DNA from: an uncultured Porphyromonadaceae bacterium
GTDB lineage: Bacteria > Bacteroidota > Bacteroidia > Bacteroidales > Muribaculaceae
NCBI GenBank assembly: GCA_947177185.1
Contig: CAMWTJ010000013.1
Span: forward strand, 1 to 39,590
DNA length: 39,590 nucleotides
Reading direction: 5' to 3'
In this document: positions 33,994-39,590 of the stretch, in pieces
Layout of the letters: each line of letters opens with the position of its first letter
Numbering within the stretch: the stretch's first letter is position 1
The notes under the pieces: generated by a model
The model's input: the letters and a program-made list of their open reading frames with translations, nothing else
Database searches by the model: none
Told to the model about the DNA's origin: nothing
Position numbers and translations under genes: made by a program

Positions 33994-34308
33994 TCAGGCC
34001 TCCTCCGAGGCTCCGTCCACTTCGGGTTCCAGGATACGGTCGAGGCGCTTCTCGAAATCGGCGAGCACGTCGCCTTGCGCGTTCAGCAGCTCCGTCTTGC
34101 GGTAGTAGAGCTCGGCGAAGGCCAGGGCCACGCGAGCCATCACTTCCATCGGCGACTGCCGCTTGCCGGAGGCGCTGCGCCACTGGTCGTAGAGCTTGTT
34201 GATGTGGTACTCGGCTCTGCGGTATATGGCTTCTTCGGAGCGCTTGATGTCGAAGCGTATCGGCTCGACATCGGCAATCTTTATCGTTATACGTAAGTTT
34301 TCTGTCAT
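33994..34308 (-). CDS. zapA: Cell division protein ZapA
   Basis: 104 residues. A short N-terminal beta part (LRITIKIADVEPIRFDIKRS) is followed by EEAIYRRAEYHINKLYDQW and a coiled coil through VALAFAELYYRKTELL to an acidic end. This is the usual ZapA layout. ZapA binds and cross-links FtsZ filaments at the division ring. It follows the ZapB-like coiled-coil gene by 27 bases. Confidence 0.85.
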   Translation of the reverse strand: MTENLRITIKIADVEPIRFDIKRSEEAIYRRAEYHINKLYDQWRSASGKRQSPMEVMARVALAFAELYYRKTELLNAQGDVLADFEKRLDRILEPEVDGASEEA

Positions 34309-34335
34309 CTGTCAGCGTCGTTCGGGAGCGGCGGC

Positions 34336-34629
34336 TCAGTCGGCAAGGTCGGCTATGCACCGGTCGATATCCCGCACCAATTCGTCGATCATGGCCTTGG
34401 TGTGCTCCACCTGCTCCGCGCCGGAAGCCACAGTGTGGCTCACCGTCAGATACTCGAGCCGCAGCTCCAGCGCCTCGGCAGCCTGCCGGCTGCGACGCAG
34501 TTCGTCGTTCAGCCGCTCTATCTCGGCGCGCGCCTGCGCGAGGCGCTGCTGCATCAGGGCGTACTTTTCCATTACCAGCGTGGTCTTGGCATTGACACGC
34601 TCAAGCTGTTGGCGAAGATCCGTAGCCAT
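34336..34629 (-). CDS. ZapB-like coiled-coil protein
   Basis: 97 residues, almost entirely predicted coiled coil: KTTLVMEKYALMQQRLAQAR, then IERLNDELRRSRQ and LELRLEYLTVSHTV. It ends with an acidic helix EHTKAMIDELVRDIDRCIADL. There is no membrane segment. A small coiled-coil gene directly before zapA is usual in Bacteroidota, and a role at the division ring similar to ZapB is inferred from that position. Sequence similarity to E. coli ZapB itself is not claimed. Confidence 0.72.
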   Translation of the reverse strand: MATDLRQQLERVNAKTTLVMEKYALMQQRLAQARAEIERLNDELRRSRQAAEALELRLEYLTVSHTVASGAEQVEHTKAMIDELVRDIDRCIADLAD

Positions 34630-34647
34630 TAATCTATAGAATTTTTA

Positions 34648-34682
34648 CAAAATTACGCTTTTTTTCTCATCCGCGCCAACAA
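34648..34682 (-). promoter_or_regulatory. Promoter of zapB-like/zapA
   Basis: On the minus strand TAATTTTG (34655-34648) is the -7 box and TTG at 34679-34677 lies 21 bases upstream. The box ends 18 bases before the ATG at 34629. Confidence 0.6.
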
Positions 34683-34740
34683 TCCTTGTATTTTTTTGCA
34701 CACAACGGCTTTTTGAGTGCAGGATTTTACAGGCAGAGTA

Positions 34741-34776
34741 TAAGAAAAGCGGGAGAAAACATATGTTTCCTCCCGC
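34741..34776 (-). terminator. Terminator of the first surface-lipoprotein gene
   Basis: On the minus strand GCGGGAGGAAACAT pairs with ATGTTTTCTCCCGC (34776-34749; about 14 pairs with one G-U and almost no loop), followed by TTTTCTTAT. It is 85 bases after the stop of the gene at 34861. Confidence 0.75.
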
Positions 34777-34860
34777 AGGGTTGGGGGTGTGCCGACGGTT
34801 TCTCACGAATACGGCGACACTGTTCTATCTTGTCTTTTTATGTGTGTGTTTTTTTGTTGT

Positions 34861-36975
34861 CTAACGTTTGATCACATGCACGTCGCTGCAGTTGTGATAC
34901 CAGCGGCGCTCGTCGGGGTCGGTCACGTCGTAGACGGGGTTCGACGCCCAGGCGGGGAAATCGCTGTAGGCCACACTGATGCGGGTGCGCTCCACGGGCC
35001 AGAACCATTTGCCGCGCTCCTGATACAGCAGTATCATCTGCGGAGCCTCGCCGATGCCGGGAGGGGTGACGTCGGTGACACGCGAACCGTCGGCACGCGT
35101 AACGCGCAGGAAGAAGCCGCCCATGTTCTTGCGGTAGCCGGCGCCCGCGGGGTCCGACGTGATGGTAAAGTCCTCGGGCACGTCGATGGCTATCATATGC
35201 TCCTCGCCGGGAGTGAAGGTGAGGCCCGTGGTGTTTATCATCGTGGTGAAATCCGTGCCGCCGCAGTTCAGGTGCCACTCGTTGCCTATCTGCTTGTGCT
35301 CGCCGTTTTCGTCCTCGCGCATCAGGTAGGTTTCGAGCGTGCCGCCGGCTGCAAGGGGCGTGATGTAGGCCTTGGTTTCGCCGGCCACATGGCTCACCTC
35401 AAACACCACGTCGTTGAAGTCGAAATCGTCCTTGTCGCCGAGGTCCTCGCAGGCTATGAGCCACTTGATGGGCTCCGGCTTTTTCTCGTCGACTATTATC
35501 ACGGGGTCGTCGCCGCCGTTGGGATACGTTTCTATCAGGAACACGATGTCGTTGAGGTCCATGTCGGAATCATGCTTCGTGTCGGTTTCGGGCCAGTCCT
35601 CGAAGGCAAGGTATCGCCAGCTGTACTTTATGCCCCGCCACGTGGTGGCATGGCTGGCGTGCGCGCCCTCCACTTTTTCCCACTCGCTGTACTGGCCGTC
35701 GTATTTTCCGTTGGCGCGGTCGCCCACAGGAATCCATCGCTGGTCGGGGTTGCGCTCGCTCATGGAGTAAAAGCGCACCAGATTGCCGTGGCTATCTTTC
35801 GCATCCTGCTCTATGTAGGCTCCGTAGGGGCGGTCAATGTCGTCGAAATGCACTTTTATGCCTTTGGACACAAGCGAGTGGTTTTTCCACACGTTGTAGT
35901 TCGGGTTGTTTCCGGTGCCCACCGCCGTCGGATTGCCATAGCTATAGTACGTGTAGGTGACATCGATCTTGGTGCCTGCGGTGTCGAAAGACCATCGGTA
36001 CACATAGTTGAAACGGTTGTCTTCGGGCGCGTCGCGCTCGGTCGACATACCCAGCACATCGGTCATATACTCGCGGCAGGCCATGGTCACGTTTCTATCC
36101 GCGAGGCTGGTGGTCGACTCATCCAGGTTGTCGGGATAGCCCCATGCAGCTCCTTGCTTCAGCTCGTCGAAATCCACGCCCCATTTTTCGCGTATGGGAA
36201 CGAATTTAGGATCGTCGTACGCAATGGTCAGCTGCTTGGTGTTGGAATCCACCTTGTAGAGCACGAGGTCGTCGCTGAATTCCGCCTCCTTGTCCATATG
36301 ATACACCGGCACGCGCACTATCTCGTCGCCCTCCATATAATAGAAGCCGAGCGTGTGGCGCTGCGACGTCTGCCAGAAGAGCGGACGCACCACGATGTCG
36401 TTGGTCTTGAAGCGGAACATGAAATCGCTGTGCACGCCCTCGCGGTTGGCATTATAGCATCCTTCCGGCATCTGGCGGCGGAATATGGTGGCGTCGGGGC
36501 TCGGCACCACCATCCACTCGTGCTCATCCTCCACCACCGAAGTGCTGATCAGTGTGCCGGGTGTGGTGTCCACAATGCCGAAGGTGACGCCGGAGCCAAT
36601 GGCGGCGGTCTTGGCGCTTTCGCCGCAGTACACGCGCACCTCGTTCACGCCGCGGGGCATGTCGAAGCTGATTTTGCGCGAGCCGCTTATGTCGGCATAG
36701 TGCGCGAGAAGATATTCCTTGCCGCCTATTTCGGCAGTCACGCGTATGTCGGAACCGGCGGGGGCGTCAACGTCGACACTGCCACGGGTGGCGTTGTTCC
36801 AGTCGTGCGCGCCGTTTATTGTTCCGAAGGTTTTCACCCACTCGCGCGTATAAAGTTCGGAATTCGGAATTTCGGGCACCTGATCGGTGCAGCCGGCCAA
36901 TACAAGGGCCACGGCTCCCGCGAGCGGGAGCAGACGCGACGCAGACTTGTATGTTTTTAGTTCAAGAGTACTCAT
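34861..36975 (-). CDS. CEDLG-type surface lipoprotein (LruC/DUF4842-like), copy 1
   Basis: 704 residues from ATG 36975; a TTG at 36993 is less likely. The lipobox VLAGC puts the lipidated cysteine at residue 29, followed by TDQVPEIPNSELYTREWVK. The N-terminal part includes HDWNNATRGSVDVDAP, and a middle domain carries DMDLNDIVFLIET. The C-terminal 200 residues open with WLIACEDLGDKDDFDFNDVV and end in VHVIKR. The repeated D-x-D-x-ND-x-VF signature, likely calcium-binding, resembles LruC/DUF4842 domains of Bacteroidota surface lipoproteins. Function is unknown. It has its own promoter and terminator, and a paralog lies directly upstream on the same strand. Confidence 0.65.
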   Translation of the reverse strand: MSTLELKTYKSASRLLPLAGAVALVLAGCTDQVPEIPNSELYTREWVKTFGTINGAHDWNNATRGSVDVDAPAGSDIRVTAEIGGKEYLLAHYADISGSRKISFDMPRGVNEVRVYCGESAKTAAIGSGVTFGIVDTTPGTLISTSVVEDEHEWMVVPSPDATIFRRQMPEGCYNANREGVHSDFMFRFKTNDIVVRPLFWQTSQRHTLGFYYMEGDEIVRVPVYHMDKEAEFSDDLVLYKVDSNTKQLTIAYDDPKFVPIREKWGVDFDELKQGAAWGYPDNLDESTTSLADRNVTMACREYMTDVLGMSTERDAPEDNRFNYVYRWSFDTAGTKIDVTYTYYSYGNPTAVGTGNNPNYNVWKNHSLVSKGIKVHFDDIDRPYGAYIEQDAKDSHGNLVRFYSMSERNPDQRWIPVGDRANGKYDGQYSEWEKVEGAHASHATTWRGIKYSWRYLAFEDWPETDTKHDSDMDLNDIVFLIETYPNGGDDPVIIVDEKKPEPIKWLIACEDLGDKDDFDFNDVVFEVSHVAGETKAYITPLAAGGTLETYLMREDENGEHKQIGNEWHLNCGGTDFTTMINTTGLTFTPGEEHMIAIDVPEDFTITSDPAGAGYRKNMGGFFLRVTRADGSRVTDVTPPGIGEAPQMILLYQERGKWFWPVERTRISVAYSDFPAWASNPVYDVTDPDERRWYHNCSDVHVIKR

Positions 36976-37015
36976 ATCCTTAGCAACAGACAATCTCTGT
37001 CTGACAAAATGCTTG

Positions 37016-37023
37016 CAAAAGTA
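37016..37023 (-). promoter_or_regulatory. Promoter -7 box of lipoprotein copy 1
   Basis: On the minus strand 37023-37016 reads TACTTTTG, a match to TAnnTTTG, 40 bases before the ATG at 36975. No -33 TTTG is seen; a nine-base homopolymer begins 23 bases upstream. Confidence 0.6.
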
Positions 37024-37046
37024 CTTAAAATGAGCTGAATTCTCTA

Positions 37047-37055
37047 CCCCCCCCC
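37047..37055. repeat. 9-base C homopolymer (G on the gene strand)
   Basis: Nine consecutive C on the plus strand at about the -33 position of the promoter of lipoprotein copy 1. Confidence 0.9.
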
Positions 37056-37144
37056 GTTAATTTTTGTTAAACAGACCAACATATCTGAATTTGTTTTCGA
37101 ATTCGGGTCACCAAATAACAATAGCAAAAAATAGTGAACCAAAA

Positions 37145-37189
37145 TAAAAAAAACGGACGGAAGCCTTTATTCATCGGCGTTCCGTCCGT
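37145..37189 (-). terminator. Terminator of lipoprotein copy 2
   Basis: Perfect 10-base stem on the minus strand, ACGGACGGAA (37189-37180) with TTCCGTCCGT (37162-37153), plus an inner GCC/GGC pair, followed by a T run. It is about 71 bases after the stop at 37261. Confidence 0.85.
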
Positions 37190-37260
37190 GTTTCGCAACG
37201 GCGCTTTCTCGCGAGAGCGCTGAGGCTGTGCTAATATTATATGATGTGTGTTTTTGTTGA

Positions 37261-39423
37261 CTAACGTTTGATCACATGCACGTCGCTGCGCTTGTGGTAC
37301 CAACGGCGTTCGCCGGGGTTCACCACGTCGTAGATGGGATTGGAAGCCCACTCGGGGAAATCCTCATAGGCCACGCTGATGCGTGTGCGCTCCACGGGCC
37401 AGAACCACTTGCCGTCCTCCTGATAGAGGAGTATCATCTGCGGGGCCTCACCGACGCCGGGTGCGGTGACTTCGGTGGTCACGTTGCCGTCGGCATCAAG
37501 CACGCGCAGGTAGAAGCCGCCCATGTTCTTGCGGTAGCTGTCGGCTGTGGTGGGGTCGGAGGTGATGGTGAAATCCTCGGGTACGTCGATGGCTATCACA
37601 TGCTCCTCGCCGGGAGTGAAAGTGAGAGCAGTGGTGTTGATCATGCTCTTGAAATCCTTACCGCCGCAGTTCAGGTGCCACTCGTTGCCTATCTGCAGGT
37701 GCTGGCCGCTCTCGTCCACACGCATCAGGTAGGTTTCGAGTGTGCCGCCTGCTGCCAGAGGCGTGATGTAGGCCTTGGTTTCGCCGGCCACATGGCTCAC
37801 CTCAAACACCACGTCGTTGAAGTCGAAATCGTCCTTGTCGCCGAGGTCCTCGCAGGCTATGAGCCACTTGACGGGTTCGGGCTCGGGCACGTGGTCGGGG
37901 TCCTTGTCCTTGATTTCCACAGGCTCGATGCCGTCGAGCAGAAACACGATGTCCTGCATGTCGAAGTCGTTTGTGCCGCGGTTGTAGTTTTCGCCGTCGC
38001 TTATTACGCCGCCGTCCTCAAACGACAGATAGCGCCAGTCGTACTTCTCGCCCACCCACGTGGCTGCACGCGGCGTGCGGCGTTCGGATATGCTTTCGAA
38101 ATCGCTGTCGGCATATAAGCCGTCGGAACCGCGCACAGCGCCTTCCTTCGGCTGCCAGCGCACGCCCTTGTTGAGCGAGCTGAGCGAATAAAAATAATCG
38201 CCCTGGAACCACGGCTGGTCTTCGTACTCGAAACCGTCCTTATTCCAGCCCGAGAGTATATAGAAACCATACTCGCGGCTTATGTCGTCCACATGCACGC
38301 GGATGCCTTTCGACACGAGCGACTTGTAGGCCTCGATATGCTCCTGGGTCTTGCCGGTGCCGCCGAAGGTCTGTCCGTTGGTGGGCGCCTCAGGGGTGTC
38401 GTAGTCGAAATAGGTATATGTGATTATGAAGCGGTCGTCGCCGTCGAAGCGCCAGCGGTACACATAGTTGAAGCGGCCGTCCTCGGCGGCGTCGCGGCTG
38501 TTGACCAGCCCCTTCACTTCCTGAAGGTACTGGCGCGCGGCGAACGTCACATGGCGGTCGTCCTTGGCCGTGGTCTTGCTTGTGTCGAAATTGTCGCGGC
38601 TCGAGAGCTCCTCCACCACCACGCCGTTGTCGGCGAAGCAGCGCATAAGTTCTTCGTCGTTGGTATAGTCTTCCACCACGGCCTCTTTCACATGCGACTG
38701 CACGATGCTGAGCACAAGGTCGTCGGAGTAGTCGTTCACCTTGTCCATGTCGTAGAGGGGTATGCGCACAGGCTCGTCGTTCTCGTCGAGATAAAACATG
38801 CCGAGGCGATGGAAATGCGACGTGTCCCAGAAGAGCGGACGCAGTATGAACTCGTTGTCCGTAAACTTGAACATGAAATCGGTGGTGACGCCCTCGCGGT
38901 CTATGTTGTAGGCGGCTTCGGGCATCTTGCGGCGGAACACGGTGGCGTTGAGAAACGGCACCACCCACCACTCGCTCTCGTCGGTGCACAGGCTGGCCGT
39001 GACGCCACACTCGGGATATTTCTGCGAGGGGTCTATGGTAGCGCGCGAGCCGCCGAACGACACCTTACCGCCCACGGTAGTAGCTATTCGTTGCGCGCCG
39101 CACTGCACGGTGATGTCGTTCACGCCGCGGGGCATATCGAAAGCGAGCGTGCGCGAGCCGCTCACGCCGGAATAGTTGGCCAGGAGATAGTTTTTGCCGC
39201 CTACGAGGGCAGTGACCTTGACGTTGGAGCCGCCGGGCACGTCGACGCTCACGCTGCCGCGCGTGGCATTGTTCCAGTCGTTGTTTCCGTTGATTACACC
39301 GAAAGTCTTCACCCATTCGCGGGTGTAAAGTTCCGACGACGGCAGGTCCGGCACCACGTCGGTGCAGCCGCAGGCCAGCGCGGCAAGGGTGCCGGCTGCA
39401 ATAAGTGTTTTGGGTTTAAGCAT
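37261..39423 (-). CDS. CEDLG-type surface lipoprotein (LruC/DUF4842-like), copy 2
   Basis: 720 residues. The signal peptide TLIAAGTLAALACGC puts the lipidated cysteine most likely at residue 20, aligned with copy 1 (both continue T-D). The N-terminal block SELYTREWVKTFGVINGNND is nearly the same as in copy 1. The middle part differs more, carries insertions, and has DFDMQDIVFLLDG in place of DMDLNDIVFLIET. The C-terminal domain from about residue 517 is very close to copy 1, and 112 nucleotides (37760-37871 against 35357-35468) are identical. It has its own terminator and promoter. Function is unknown; a calcium-binding surface or adhesion role is a guess from the aspartate-rich motifs. Confidence 0.65.
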   Translation of the reverse strand: MLKPKTLIAAGTLAALACGCTDVVPDLPSSELYTREWVKTFGVINGNNDWNNATRGSVSVDVPGGSNVKVTALVGGKNYLLANYSGVSGSRTLAFDMPRGVNDITVQCGAQRIATTVGGKVSFGGSRATIDPSQKYPECGVTASLCTDESEWWVVPFLNATVFRRKMPEAAYNIDREGVTTDFMFKFTDNEFILRPLFWDTSHFHRLGMFYLDENDEPVRIPLYDMDKVNDYSDDLVLSIVQSHVKEAVVEDYTNDEELMRCFADNGVVVEELSSRDNFDTSKTTAKDDRHVTFAARQYLQEVKGLVNSRDAAEDGRFNYVYRWRFDGDDRFIITYTYFDYDTPEAPTNGQTFGGTGKTQEHIEAYKSLVSKGIRVHVDDISREYGFYILSGWNKDGFEYEDQPWFQGDYFYSLSSLNKGVRWQPKEGAVRGSDGLYADSDFESISERRTPRAATWVGEKYDWRYLSFEDGGVISDGENYNRGTNDFDMQDIVFLLDGIEPVEIKDKDPDHVPEPEPVKWLIACEDLGDKDDFDFNDVVFEVSHVAGETKAYITPLAAGGTLETYLMRVDESGQHLQIGNEWHLNCGGKDFKSMINTTALTFTPGEEHVIAIDVPEDFTITSDPTTADSYRKNMGGFYLRVLDADGNVTTEVTAPGVGEAPQMILLYQEDGKWFWPVERTRISVAYEDFPEWASNPIYDVVNPGERRWYHKRSDVHVIKR

Positions 39424-39510
39424 GTATTTTTCCGATTAAACTAAGGGGTAGACAATGATTGGGTTGACACGATAAAACCATGCGGACAGATACTGTCCTG
39501 CAATCGCTTA

Positions 39511-39518
39511 CAAAGGTA
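39511..39518 (-). promoter_or_regulatory. Promoter -7 box of lipoprotein copy 2
   Basis: On the minus strand 39518-39511 reads TACCTTTG, 87 bases before the ATG at 39423. The leader is longer than in copy 1. The G run at the window end begins 20 bases upstream, exactly where a -33 element would be. Confidence 0.55.
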
Positions 39519-39537
39519 AGCAATATGTACCTTATAT

Positions 39538-39590
<53 letters not shown>

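Noticed and set aside
32195-34105. Plus-strand open frame of 636 codons over rny
   Set aside because: Antisense of RNase Y and parts of its neighbours; no start context or motif.
33845-34360. Minus-strand open frame of 171 codons across zapA and the gap before rny
   Set aside because: Overlaps zapA in another frame and runs through a terminator; Arg/Pro/His-rich translation.
34789-36960. Plus-strand open frame of 723 codons over lipoprotein copy 1
   Set aside because: Antisense of a gene with a lipobox and a close paralog; the shadow has no domain.

Overview
The window is a GC-rich bacterial chromosome segment that reads as Bacteroidales, most likely a gut member of the Muribaculaceae or a close relative. 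The evidence is promoter -7 boxes of the form TAnnTTTG in front of many genes, Bacteroidota-restricted families (GldH, DUF6452, DUF6048, DUF4199, CEDLG-type surface lipoproteins), a PSP1/RicT-GldH pair, and Bacteroidota-style lipoproteins. The family-level placement is inference. Most of the window is ordinary chromosome, densely packed with short gaps and 1-13 base overlaps.

Layout. Bases 1-724 are visibly AT-richer than the rest. They hold the 3' end of an RloB-like defence-associated gene and a 232-base element with terminal inverted repeats and a TTA duplication, sitting in the 5' leader of an nhaC-type antiporter gene. From 725 to 10214 on the plus strand come nhaC, a dedA-rpe-ftsK run, a LOTUS/OST-HTH plus DUF3825 protein, and uvrC. 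From 10284 to 15895 a Crp/Fnr-like regulator and a 1630-residue secreted GLUG-repeat protein sit between uvrC and a mazG-deoC pair. Then follow a GYF/CD225 membrane protein and a DUF2752 protein.

From 18244 to 22515 there are minus-strand genes for a sugar O-acetyltransferase, YchF, a small outer-membrane-barrel protein and a TolB-like propeller. A plus-strand acyl-ACP thioesterase lies among them. From 22779 to 26239 a plus-strand block holds DUF4199, a family 2 glycosyltransferase, a nitroreductase, a DUF6452 lipoprotein and DUF6048.

From 34629 back to 26256 runs a long minus-strand cluster: a ZapB-like gene, zapA, a structured intergenic region that may encode a small RNA, rny, ricT, gldH, a HAD hydrolase, an M24 peptidase, cca, queD and queE. 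It ends at a terminator placed inside the 3' end of the convergent DUF6048 gene. The right end holds two paralogous surface lipoprotein genes, each with its own terminator and promoter.

The most unusual signal is a set of long G/C homopolymers. One lies 20-27 bases upstream of the -7 box of each of three minus-strand envelope genes: the TolB-like gene and both lipoprotein paralogs. That is where a -33 element should lie, and it suggests slippage-controlled (phase-variable) expression. The third tract is the 52-base G run at the window end, which may be an assembly or sequencing artefact. Other points of interest are the direct rny-ricT overlap (RicT carries a six-cysteine N-terminus and a basic tail), the LOTUS-DUF3825 protein, the mobile element that appears to separate nhaC from its promoter, and the candidate small RNA downstream of zapA.
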